DNA of 64,000 bases, from positions 41,270-105,269 of the forward strand of contig NZ_STGG01000003.1 of the NCBI RefSeq assembly GCF_005222695.1. Direction: 5' to 3'. The position numbers were made by a program, and so were the translations under genes. Each line of letters opens with the position of its first letter. The stretch's first letter is position 1. Below, in pieces: positions 10,917 through 19,128 of the stretch. Origin of the DNA: Massilia sp. HP4. Lineage in GTDB: Bacteria; Pseudomonadota; Gammaproteobacteria; Burkholderiales; Burkholderiaceae_D. The notes below the pieces were generated by a model. It did not search any database. It was not told the DNA's origin and worked only from the letters and a program-made list of their open reading frames with translations.

Positions 10917-12583
10917 GTTTGCACTGGACCCAGCACCTGATCCTGGTGCCGGTATTGCTGCCGCTGCTGGTGGGCGCCGCCCTGGCCCCGCTGACGCAGG
11001 GCTGGCACCGCCTGAAGTACTGGCTCAGCTACGCCTCGCTGCTAGGCCTGTTGGCGACTTCGCTGGCGCTGATCTTCATGACCGACGGCGGCCACTGGCA
11101 GGACGGCATGGGCATCTATCTCGCCGCCAACTGGAGCGCGCCGTTCGGCATCGCCCTGCTGGCCGACCGCCTGTCGGCGCTGATGCTGCTGCTGACCGCG
11201 GTGCTCGGCCTGGCCTCGCTGCACTTCACCCGCACCCGCTGGGGGCGGATCGGAGTGCATTACCACACGCTGTTCCAGTTCCTGCTCATGGGGATCAACG
11301 GCGCCTTCCTGACGCACGACCTGTTCAACCTGTTCGTGTTCTTCGAAGTGATGCTGGCCGCGTCGTATGGCCTGGTGCTGCACGGGTATAACGCCGAGCG
11401 CATCCGCGCCAGCATGCAGTACATCGCGATCAACCTGGCCGCGGCCCTGCTGTTCCTGCTCGGCACCGCGCTGATCTACGCCACCACCGGCACCCTGAAC
11501 ATGGCCGACCTGGCCGCGCGCGTGCCGCTGCTGGCGGGCGAGGAACTGGCCCTGTTCAAGGTCGGCGCCACCGTGCTGGCGCTGGCCTTCCTGACCAAGG
11601 GCGCCATGTGGCCGCTGGGCTTCTGGCTGCCCACCACCTATGCCGCGGCCTCGCCGCCGGTGGCGGTGATGCTGGTGCTGATGACCAAGGTCGGCGCCTA
11701 TGTGGTGCTGCGCCTGTGGCTCCTGATCTTCTCGGACAACGCGGGCGCCGCGGCCGGCTTCGGCGGCGATGCGCTGCTGTATGCGGGCATGGCGACCATC
11801 GTGTTCGGCGCCGCCGGCATGCTGTCGACCGACACCGCCGGCCGCATGGCGGGCTATGGCGCGATCGTCTCGTCCGGCACCCTGCTGGCGGTGATCGGCT
11901 ACGGCCAGCCGGCCCTGGTCACGGCCGGCATCTATTACCTGATCGGCTCCACCCTCGCGGTGGCCGCCTTCCTGCTGCTGATCGAGCTGATCGACCGCAT
12001 CCGCACCCCGCGCTCGGCGATGCTGGCGCTGACCATGGAAGCGTTCGCGGTCGAGGATGCGCCGGACGAGCCGACCGGCCGCGGCGTGCCGGCCGCGATG
12101 GCCTTCGTGTCGCTGGCCTTCGCCGCCTGCGCGCTGATGATCGCCGGCCTGCCGCCGCTGTCGGGCTTCGTGGCCAAGTTCAGCATGTTCCATGCGCTGC
12201 TCAATCCACAAGCGGCCGCAGGTTCGGGAGTGGCCGCGATCCCGGCGTCCGGCTGGACCCTGATGGTCTTGATCATCGTCTCGGGCCTGATCGCCGTGAT
12301 CTCGATGATGCGCTTTGGCGTGCGCACCTTCTGGGCCAGCGGCGCGACCGAGCCGCCCAAGGTGCACCGCTCCGAAGTGGCGCCGATCCTGTTCCTGCTG
12401 GCGCTGTCGGTCCTGATGACGGTGCAGGCCAATCCGCTGTTCGGCTACCTGACCCGCGCCAGCGACGACATCCACCGTCCGGGCGGCTATATTGGCCGCG
12501 TGCTGTCCGAGCCGACCGTGCCGGGCCAGGGCTCGGCCCCTGGCCCGGCGCCATCGACCCTCTCGCCCCAGGAGGCGCCATGA
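10913..12583 (+). CDS. mrpD: Mrp antiporter subunit D
   Basis: 556 residues, NuoN/NuoM-like, with about 14 membrane helices. The conserved Glu is in DLFNLFVFFEVMLAASYGLVL and the Lys in LTKGAMWPLGFWLPTTYAAASPP, both part of the proton path. A second Lys lies in LVLMTKVGAYVVLRL. The C-terminal tail is Pro- and Ser-rich and not membrane-spanning. It overlaps mrpC at the start and mrpE at the stop by ATGA. With MrpA it carries the ion-translocating function. Confidence 0.92.
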   Translation: MSLHWTQHLILVPVLLPLLVGAALAPLTQGWHRLKYWLSYASLLGLLATSLALIFMTDGGHWQDGMGIYLAANWSAPFGIALLADRLSALMLLLTAVLGLASLHFTRTRWGRIGVHYHTLFQFLLMGINGAFLTHDLFNLFVFFEVMLAASYGLVLHGYNAERIRASMQYIAINLAAALLFLLGTALIYATTGTLNMADLAARVPLLAGEELALFKVGATVLALAFLTKGAMWPLGFWLPTTYAAASPPVAVMLVLMTKVGAYVVLRLWLLIFSDNAGAAAGFGGDALLYAGMATIVFGAAGMLSTDTAGRMAGYGAIVSSGTLLAVIGYGQPALVTAGIYYLIGSTLAVAAFLLLIELIDRIRTPRSAMLALTMEAFAVEDAPDEPTGRGVPAAMAFVSLAFAACALMIAGLPPLSGFVAKFSMFHALLNPQAAAGSGVAAIPASGWTLMVLIIVSGLIAVISMMRFGVRTFWASGATEPPKVHRSEVAPILFLLALSVLMTVQANPLFGYLTRASDDIHRPGGYIGRVLSEPTVPGQGSAPGPAPSTLSPQEAP

Positions 12584-13110
12584 CGCGCTGGCTACCCCAT
12601 CCCTTCGTTTCGCTGGCGCTGTGCGGCCTGTGGCTGCTGCTGAACCAGACCCTGTATCCGGGCCACATCCTGCTCGGCGCGCTGCTCGGCATCGCCGGCC
12701 CGGTCCTGACCCGCCACCTCAATCCGCTGGGTTATCCGCGCCTGCGCAGGCCCATCGTCGCCATCCGCCTGCTGCTGTTCGCGTCGGTCGAGGTGGTGCG
12801 TTCATGCCTGAACGTCAGCCGCGCCATCCTGTTCGGCGACTATGCGAACATCAATTCGCAGTTCATCCGCATTCCCCTGGACATCCGCGATCCCTACGGC
12901 CTGGCGGCGCTGTCCTGCCTGATCAATATGACGCCGGGCACGGTATGGACCGAACTGCAACCCAGGCCCGATACCGACAAACATGAGCTGGTCCTGCACG
13001 TATTCGACCTGCACGACGCCGAATGGTGGGTCGACACCATCAAGACCCGCTACGAACAGCCCCTGATCCACATCTTCGAAACGGAGGTCCGCCATGGCGA
13101 CCCTGCTTGA
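12580..13110 (+). CDS. mrpE: Mrp antiporter subunit E
   Basis: 176 residues with two or three N-terminal membrane helices and a cytoplasmic C-terminal domain. LINMTPGTVWTEL matches the invariant TPGT segment of MnhE, followed by LHVFDLHDAEWW. GGAGG precedes the ATG, which overlaps the mrpD stop. The 3' end overlaps mrpF by 17 bp. Confidence 0.92.
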   Translation: MTRWLPHPFVSLALCGLWLLLNQTLYPGHILLGALLGIAGPVLTRHLNPLGYPRLRRPIVAIRLLLFASVEVVRSCLNVSRAILFGDYANINSQFIRIPLDIRDPYGLAALSCLINMTPGTVWTELQPRPDTDKHELVLHVFDLHDAEWWVDTIKTRYEQPLIHIFETEVRHGDPA

Positions 13111-13372
13111 AATCTCGATCGGCTACGCCCTTGTGTGCGTGCTGGCGGCGATGGCGCTGTGCGCCGGCCGCCTGCTGATCGGCCCCTCGGCCCACGACCG
13201 CGTGCTGGCCCTCGACACCCTCTGGATGTGCGGCATGCTGCTGGCCCTGGTGCTGGGCATCCGCTTCGGCACCCAGATCTATTTTGAAGCGGCGATGCTG
13301 ATCGCGCTGGTCGGCTTCGTCTCGACCGTCGCGATGGCGAAATTCTTGATGCGTGGGGAGATCATCGAATGA
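13094..13372 (+). CDS. mrpF: Mrp antiporter subunit F
   Basis: 92 residues with three membrane helices. The GPSAHDRVLALDTL segment is the hallmark of MnhF/PhaF, and YFEAAMLIALVGFVSTVAMAKFL is the third helix. The gene starts inside mrpE, with GGAGG upstream within that gene, and overlaps mrpG by ATGA. Confidence 0.92.
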   Translation: MATLLEISIGYALVCVLAAMALCAGRLLIGPSAHDRVLALDTLWMCGMLLALVLGIRFGTQIYFEAAMLIALVGFVSTVAMAKFLMRGEIIE

Positions 13373-13740
13373 CCGGCATCGAATACCTGCCCGACTGGGC
13401 CGCCCTGCTCGTCTCGCTGCTGCTGATCCTGGGCGCGAGCATCATCCTGATCGGCGCGCTCGGCCTGATGCGCCTGCGCACCTTCTACCAGCGCATCCAC
13501 GGCCCGGCGATCACGATCACCCTGGGCGCCGGCAGCCTCCTGATCGCCTCGATGCTCTACTTCACGGTGGCGCAGTCGCGCGTGGTGGTCCACGAGATCA
13601 TCATCACGGTCTTCCTGCTGCTGACCGCGCCGGTGGTGGCGATGATGATCATGCGCGCCGCCGTCTACCGCGACCTGCGCGCCAAGAAGGGCGACGCCGG
13701 CGCGACCGCGGGCGAGGTGTACACCATCTCGCGCGAGTAG
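13369..13740 (+). CDS. mrpG: Mrp antiporter subunit G
   Basis: 123 residues with three membrane helices. GALGLMRLRTFYQRIHGPAIT is the MnhG signature and EIIITVFLLLTAPVVAMMIMRAA the last helix. The tail is charged and cytoplasmic. It is the last gene of the Mrp operon. No clear intrinsic terminator follows it. Confidence 0.92.
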   Translation: MTGIEYLPDWAALLVSLLLILGASIILIGALGLMRLRTFYQRIHGPAITITLGAGSLLIASMLYFTVAQSRVVVHEIIITVFLLLTAPVVAMMIMRAAVYRDLRAKKGDAGATAGEVYTISRE

Positions 13741-13932
13741 CCCTGCCGCGCGCCATCCGGACTGCTGTATCACCCTCGCCATCGGCGCACAACTTCGGGT
13801 TGGTGCCGGTGGCGATATTCTTCTTATTTCCCCCAAGCGTTCCAGAACGGCCGGCATCGCCAATCATGTGGCGCGCACGCGTCAGCGTAGAGTAAATACA
13901 ACATCGCTAAAAAATAGATTGCGCGCCGCAAC

Positions 13933-13946
13933 AATGTTAGCGCTAT
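13933..13946. promoter_or_regulatory. Distal LacI/GntR-type operator half of a pair
   Basis: TGTTAGCGCTATCA, a near-perfect palindrome centred on AGCGCT. It shares its first eleven bases with the site at 14101. The centres are 168 bp apart. The form suits a LacI-family repressor; no such regulator gene is in the window. Confidence 0.6.
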
Positions 13947-14100
13947 CAAATTTTCTTGCTTCTTTCGCAGTGAAAAAGCGCTGTTGCCTCCAGTCGCTCC
14001 GGTTGCAAAGCCGCAAATTCGGTCCATGGTCGCGCTGCATTGCAACATCGATAACGTGTTTACAAAAAATCTTAGCTGAACAACACTTCGAAAAACGCGA

Positions 14101-14114
14101 TGTTAGCGCTAACG
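14101..14114. promoter_or_regulatory. Proximal LacI/GntR-type operator upstream of gntK
   Basis: TGTTAGCGCTAACG contains the perfect 12-base palindrome GTTAGCGCTAAC. It ends 17 bp before the gntK start codon and 6 bp before the ribosome site, a position where binding would block transcription. Confidence 0.65.
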
Positions 14115-14131
14115 GTTTTCGAGGAGAAACG

Positions 14132-14665
14132 ATGTCAGCATCAAGCGTCAATACCCTTTCCGCGGCGCCAGGTTCCCTGCGCTGGGTCGTCATGGGCGTC
14201 AGCGGATCGGGCAAGAGCACCGTCGGCGCTGCCCTGGCCAATCACTTCACCGTCCCTTTCCTGGAGGGCGACGCCTACCACCCGGCCGCGAATGTCACCA
14301 AGATGACGGCCGGGATTCCCCTCGACGACGACGACCGCGCCGGCTGGCTGGACGCGCTGGCGACCGAAATCGGCCAGGCCCGCAGCGAAGGCCGCGGCCT
14401 GGTGCTGTCCTGCTCCGCGCTCAAGCGCCGCTACCGCGACCTGCTGCGCACGGCCGACCCGGCGCTGCGCTTCGTGCACCTGGCCGGCCCGCGCGAACTG
14501 ATCGCCGTGCGCATGCATGGCCGCCCCGGCCACTACATGCCGCCGTCGCTGCTGGACAGCCAGCTGAGCATCCTGGAACCGCTCCAGGCCGACGAGACGG
14601 GCCTCACCCTGGACATCACCCTGGCGCCGGCGGCGCTGGTGGAACGCATCACCCAAAGCATCTGA
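14132..14665 (+). CDS. gntK: Gluconokinase, GntK/IdnK family
   Basis: 177 residues. The ATG follows GAGGAG. Walker A is GVSGSGKST at 22-30. The family motifs FLEGDAYHP, GIPLDDDDRAGWLDAL and LSCSALKRRYRDLLR follow, then GHYMPPSLLDSQLSILEP near the end. It phosphorylates D-gluconate to 6-phosphogluconate, feeding the Entner-Doudoroff or pentose phosphate pathway. It is the first gene of an operon containing a gluconate permease (17800), which supports the assignment. Two palindromic operators precede it. Confidence 0.93.
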   Translation: MSASSVNTLSAAPGSLRWVVMGVSGSGKSTVGAALANHFTVPFLEGDAYHPAANVTKMTAGIPLDDDDRAGWLDALATEIGQARSEGRGLVLSCSALKRRYRDLLRTADPALRFVHLAGPRELIAVRMHGRPGHYMPPSLLDSQLSILEPLQADETGLTLDITLAPAALVERITQSI

Positions 14666-14793
14666 ATCACGACGCCTGACCCCGGCCCTGGCACCGGGAC
14701 CTGGCGAGATTTCTGCAAGCAGCCAGTGCAAGCTGTCGCGCAGCCCTCCACAGAGACGGCGCGCTCCCATACAACAAGCATCGAGGAGACATC

Positions 14794-17787
14794 ATGCGTA
14801 CACCAGTTCAACGGACTCTCATCAGCCTGGCCGTGGCCAGCGCCTGCTGGAGCGTAGGGGCAGCCCACGCGCAGCAGACGCAGCCCGAGCCTGCCACCGC
14901 CGCCGAAACCACGGCAGACACCCAGGCCGCCGCCGACACCGCGCAGGCGACCGCGGCCCCGGCCGACGGCGCCGCCACCACCGTCGTGCGCATCTCGGGT
15001 TCGCGCATCGCCGCGCGCGGCTTCACCATGCCGACGCCGACCACCAGCCTCACCAGCGCCGACCTGGAAAAATCGGCCAAGCCGAACCTGTTCAATACCC
15101 TGGCCGAGCTGCCCGCCCTGCAGGGCAGCACCGGCCGCACCACCAGCACCAACAGCACCAGCAGCGGCATCCAGGGCCTGTCTTCGCTGAGCCTGCGCGG
15201 CCTGGGCACGATCCGGACCCTGACCCTGCTCGACGGCCAGCGCGTGGTCGGCGCCAACGTCACCGGCGTGACCGACGTCAGCCAGTTCCCGCAACTGCTG
15301 GTCAAGCGCGTCGACGTGGTGACCGGCGGCGCCTCGGCGTCCTACGGTTCGGACGCGGTGGGCGGCGTGGTCAACTTCGTCACCGATAAAAAATTCACCG
15401 GCTTCAAGGCCCACGTCCAGGGCGGCCAGACCAAGTACGACGACGACCGCGGCGGCAGCGTGCAGGCAGCCTGGGGCAAGTCCTTCCTGGACGACCGCTT
15501 CCACGTGACGGCCAGCGCCGAGTTCACGAAAGAAAACGGGATCGACTCGCCCGGCTTCGGCGGCAAGGGCCCGAACGGCCGCACCTGGTACCAGAACCCG
15601 GCCTATTCGGTGCGTCCGCTGAACCAGACCGGCGACGGCCTGCCGCAATACCGCGTGATCGAACAGGCGCAGCAATACCAGTACGCCAAGTACGGCCTGA
15701 TCACCAGCGGCCCACTGCAAGGCACCGCCTTCGGGCCGGGCGGCGCGCCCTACCAGTTCCAGTACGGCTCGGGCGGCCAGCCGACCGGCACCGGCGCGGT
15801 CACCAACTGCGTCAATCCGTTCTGCATCGGCGGCGACTTGAGCGGCAGCGTCGGTTCGGGCACCAACCTGGCGATGAACTTCAAGCGCCAGGTGGCCTAT
15901 ACCCGCATGTCGTACGACCTGACCCCGGACCACCAGCTCTACTTCACCGCCAACTTCGGCAAGGTGGATTCGCGCTTCTCGCCCAATCCGGGCGCGGCCA
16001 AGAACGCCAACCTGAACATCCAGTGCTCGAACCCGTTCCTGCCCGCCTCGATCGTCGACGCATGCGCCCGCAACAACATCACGAGCTTCCAGTACGGCAC
16101 CTCGAACGCGATCTTCCCCGAGAATATCGACGTCCAGCCGACCCGCACCCAGCGCCGCTTCGTGCTCGGCGCCGAAGGCAAGTTCGCCCTGTTCGGCAGG
16201 GACTGGGCGTACGACGCCTATGTGACCCACGGCGAGAACAAGACCAATCTCGACGCCCGCAACATGACGCTCAACACGCGCTACAACAATGCGATCGACG
16301 CGGTGCGCGCGCCCGACGGCCGCATCGTGTGCCGCAATCCGGTGGCGGCGGCATCGGGCTGCGTGCCGCTCAATATCATCGGCGACAACCCGATCGATCC
16401 GGCCGCCTGGGCCTATATCGCGCCCGAGAACGGTCCGCGCCAGCGCACCACGCAAAGCCAGGACGTCGGCAGCTTCAATATCAACGGCGAGCTGTTCGAA
16501 GGCTGGGCCGGCCCGATCTCGCTGGCGACGGGCGCCGAATACCGGCGTGAGAAATACCGCGTGCGCGGCGACGCCTACGGCAACGGCGTGATGGCGGACT
16601 CGCCGAACAACGCGATGTATCCGGCCGACCCGCTGCTCAACACCACGGTCGGCAACAACTGGTACGCCGGTAACTTCCACAACGGCGAAGGCAGCTATAA
16701 CGTCCGCGAAGCCTATGTGGAGCTGAACATCCCGGTGCTCAAGTCCGAGACCTGGGGCGAGGCCAACCTCAACCTGGCCGACCGCGAGACCAAGTACAGC
16801 ACCGCCGGCAGCGTCAACAGCTGGAAGATGGGCGCCACCTGGCAGACCCCGATCGATGGCCTGCGCCTGCGCGGCGTGACCTCGAAGGATGTGCGGGCAC
16901 CGAACCTGTCGGAGCTGTTCGCGGCGCCGGTGGTGGTCAACAACGTGGTCCAGTACCAGGGCAATACCATCAGCGTCCAGGAGCGCACGGTCGGCAATAC
17001 CGGCCTGCGGCCCGAAATCGCGCGCAACAACACCTTCGGCATCGTCCTGAGCCAGCCGAAGTGGGCGCCGGGCTTTTCGATCTCGGCCGACTATTTCGAC
17101 ATCGAAGTCAAGGGCGTGATCTCGGCGCTGACCATCCAGCAGGAAGTCGACCTGTGCGTGGCCGGCAACCAGGAAATCTGCCAGGCGATGGTGCTCAACA
17201 GCCCGGGCAACAACTACGTCACGGTGCAGAACTTCAACCTGGCTTCGCTCAAGGTCAAGGGCTTCGACCTCGAGACCGCTTATCGGACTGGCCTCGAGCG
17301 TTTGAACCTGCCTGGCCGGTTTACTTTCCGCGCGCTGGCCACCCGCAACCTGCACTACATCACCGAGTCGGGCGTGGTCGGCACGATCGCGGTGGATTCG
17401 GCTGGCTCGAACATGGGCAATACGCCGAAGTGGAAGGTGCTGGCGACGCAGACCTGGGAAAACGACAAGCTGAGCTTCACCTTGACCGAGCGCTGGTTCA
17501 GCGACGGCACCTATCGCAACGACTTCATCGAGTGCCAGACCAACTGCCCGGTGTCGACCCTGATCCACCCGACCATCTACAGCAACAAGATGAAGGGCGC
17601 GGCCTACCTCGACATCGGCGCCAGCTACAACATCTCGAAGCAGTTGCAGGCCTACTTCAAGGTCGACAACGTGACCGACCGCGCGCCTGAAGCGGCGCCG
17701 CAGACCAATGCCAGCTATGGCATCAACCCGGCGCTGTACGACGTGGTTGGACGCACCTACCGGGCCGGCCTGCGCTACGGCTTTTAA
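14794..17787 (+). CDS. TonB-dependent receptor, probably for a sugar or sugar acid
   Basis: 997 residues. A signal peptide ends AHA|QQ (cleavage after residue 26). An Ala/Thr-rich linker without an obvious TonB box follows. The plug domain (about 65-200) has VVRISGSRIAARGF, SLRGLGTIRTLTLLDGQRVV and ASASYGSDAVGGVVNFVTDK. A 22-strand barrel follows, ending in YGF with C-terminal Phe. Large extracellular loops contain paired Cys residues (for example CVNPFC). This is the long receptor type common in Caulobacter, Xanthomonas and Massilia carbohydrate loci. GAGGAG precedes the ATG. Placement between gluconokinase and the gluconate permease suggests it imports gluconate-containing or related oligosaccharides; this is inference. 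Confidence 0.88.
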   Translation: MRTPVQRTLISLAVASACWSVGAAHAQQTQPEPATAAETTADTQAAADTAQATAAPADGAATTVVRISGSRIAARGFTMPTPTTSLTSADLEKSAKPNLFNTLAELPALQGSTGRTTSTNSTSSGIQGLSSLSLRGLGTIRTLTLLDGQRVVGANVTGVTDVSQFPQLLVKRVDVVTGGASASYGSDAVGGVVNFVTDKKFTGFKAHVQGGQTKYDDDRGGSVQAAWGKSFLDDRFHVTASAEFTKENGIDSPGFGGKGPNGRTWYQNPAYSVRPLNQTGDGLPQYRVIEQAQQYQYAKYGLITSGPLQGTAFGPGGAPYQFQYGSGGQPTGTGAVTNCVNPFCIGGDLSGSVGSGTNLAMNFKRQVAYTRMSYDLTPDHQLYFTANFGKVDSRFSPNPGAAKNANLNIQCSNPFLPASIVDACARNNITSFQYGTSNAIFPENIDVQPTRTQRRFVLGAEGKFALFGRDWAYDAYVTHGENKTNLDARNMTLNTRYNNAIDAVRAPDGRIVCRNPVAAASGCVPLNIIGDNPIDPAAWAYIAPENGPRQRTTQSQDVGSFNINGELFEGWAGPISLATGAEYRREKYRVRGDAYGNGVMADSPNNAMYPADPLLNTTVGNNWYAGNFHNGEGSYNVREAYVELNIPVLKSETWGEANLNLADRETKYSTAGSVNSWKMGATWQTPIDGLRLRGVTSKDVRAPNLSELFAAPVVVNNVVQYQGNTISVQERTVGNTGLRPEIARNNTFGIVLSQPKWAPGFSISADYFDIEVKGVISALTIQQEVDLCVAGNQEICQAMVLNSPGNNYVTVQNFNLASLKVKGFDLETAYRTGLERLNLPGRFTFRALATRNLHYITESGVVGTIAVDSAGSNMGNTPKWKVLATQTWENDKLSFTLTERWFSDGTYRNDFIECQTNCPVSTLIHPTIYSNKMKGAAYLDIGASYNISKQLQAYFKVDNVTDRAPEAAPQTNASYGINPALYDVVGRTYRAGLRYGF

Positions 17788-17799
17788 AGGAGGCCAGCC

Positions 17800-19113
17800 G
17801 TGTGGAACATCGTTTCCGTACTGCTGGCGGTCGGCCTGCTGACGCTGTTGATCGCCTGGGGCAAGGTCCAGCCCCTGCTGGCCTTCGTGGCGGCATCGAT
17901 CGCGGCGGCCCTGCTGCTCGGGGTGCCGCCGTCGAAGATACCCGGCGCGATCGAGAAGGGCATCGGCGACCTGCTCGGCTCCCTGGTGGTGATCATCTGC
18001 CTGGGCGCCGTGTTCGGCAAGCTGATCGCCGACAGCGGGGCCGCGCGCCGCATCGCCACCTGCCTGGTCGACGCCCTGGGGCCGTCGCGCATCCCGGTGG
18101 CGCTGACCGTCACCGGCTTCGTGGTCGGCATTCCGCTGTACTACAACGTCGGCTTCGTGCTGCTGGTGCCGCTGATCTTCTCGCTCGTGTATAGCTCGGG
18201 ACGGCCGGCGGTGGCGCTGGCGATCCCGCTGCTGGCCGGGCTGTCGATCGCGCACGGCTTCCTGCCGCCGCATCCGTCTCCGGTGGCGCTGGTATCGGCG
18301 ATCCATGCCGACATGGGCACCACCCTGCTGTACGGGATCGTGGTGGCGATACCGACCCTGGTCATCGCCGGTCCCGTGTTCGCGATGTCGCTGCGCCGCA
18401 TCCAGGCGCAGCCGGCCGCCATGTTCCAGGATGGCCGTGCGCTGCAAGAGGGCGAACTGCCCGGCGCTTTCAACAGCTTCGCCACCGCCCTGCTGCCGGT
18501 ACTGCTGCTGGGAGCGACGACGGTGCTCATGATGGCGCGGCCCGACCTAAACGGCAGTGTGTCGTTTCTCGCCAATCCGCTGGTGGTGATGCTGGTGTCC
18601 TACCTGGTCGCGATCTACACGCTGGGCCTGGCGCAGGGGCGGCGCTTCTCGGCCGTGATGCAGGGACCGGCGGAGGCGATGCGCGAGATCGCGCCGATCC
18701 TCTTGATCATCGCCGGCGCCGGCGCGCTCAAGCAGGTGCTGGTGGAGTCGGGCGTCAGCGCCGATCTTGGCGCGCTGTTGTCCAGCCTTCCGGTGCCGCC
18801 GCTGGTGCTGGGCTGGTCGGTCGCCACCTTGATCCGCATCTGCCTGGGATCGGCCACGGTGGCCGGCGTGACGGCCGGCGGCATCGTGGCGCCGCTGGTG
18901 CACAGCTCGGGTGTCGACCCGAACCTGATGGTGCTGGCCATCGGTGCGGGAAGCCTGATGTGCAGCCACGTCAACGATTCCGGCTTCTGGATGTTCAAGG
19001 AATATTTTGGCTTGTCCCTGAAGGATACCTTCCGCTCCTGGACCCTGATGGAGACTTTGGTGGGCGTGTTCGGCCTGCTGTTCGTGATGCTCTTGTCGCT
19101 GTTTCTACAATAG
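17800..19113 (+). CDS. gntP: Gluconate:H+ symporter, GntP family
   Basis: 437 residues starting at a GTG with a strong AAAGGAGG seven bases upstream and 12 bp after the receptor gene. About 12 membrane helices. Family markers are GFVVGIPLYYNVGFVLLVPLIFSL, HGFLPPHPSPVAL and the C-terminal LMCSHVNDSGFWMFKEYFGLSLKDTFRSW. The protein carries gluconate or a related aldonate across the inner membrane with protons. It connects the upstream outer-membrane receptor with the cytoplasmic kinase. Confidence 0.93.
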   Translation: MWNIVSVLLAVGLLTLLIAWGKVQPLLAFVAASIAAALLLGVPPSKIPGAIEKGIGDLLGSLVVIICLGAVFGKLIADSGAARRIATCLVDALGPSRIPVALTVTGFVVGIPLYYNVGFVLLVPLIFSLVYSSGRPAVALAIPLLAGLSIAHGFLPPHPSPVALVSAIHADMGTTLLYGIVVAIPTLVIAGPVFAMSLRRIQAQPAAMFQDGRALQEGELPGAFNSFATALLPVLLLGATTVLMMARPDLNGSVSFLANPLVVMLVSYLVAIYTLGLAQGRRFSAVMQGPAEAMREIAPILLIIAGAGALKQVLVESGVSADLGALLSSLPVPPLVLGWSVATLIRICLGSATVAGVTAGGIVAPLVHSSGVDPNLMVLAIGAGSLMCSHVNDSGFWMFKEYFGLSLKDTFRSWTLMETLVGVFGLLFVMLLSLFLQ

Positions 19114-19128
19114 CTGAGGAAAAGATCA

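Larger units (their letters stand above)
13741..14131. other. Intergenic region: control region of the gluconate operon
   Basis: 391 bp without a convincing gene, and richer in A+T than its surroundings. It contains two nearly identical palindromes (13933-13946 and 14101-14114) and a GAGGAG ribosome site at 14121-14126. A tentative promoter is TTTACA at 14059-14064 with AACACT at 14082-14087 (17-bp spacer; the -10 is weak). If that promoter is used, the downstream palindrome lies just after the transcription start. Confidence 0.6.

Noticed and set aside
14533..18447. A long minus-strand open frame opposite gntK, the TonB receptor and gntP
   Set aside because: Its composition is that of an antisense shadow. 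The plus-strand genes have clear domains and ribosome sites.
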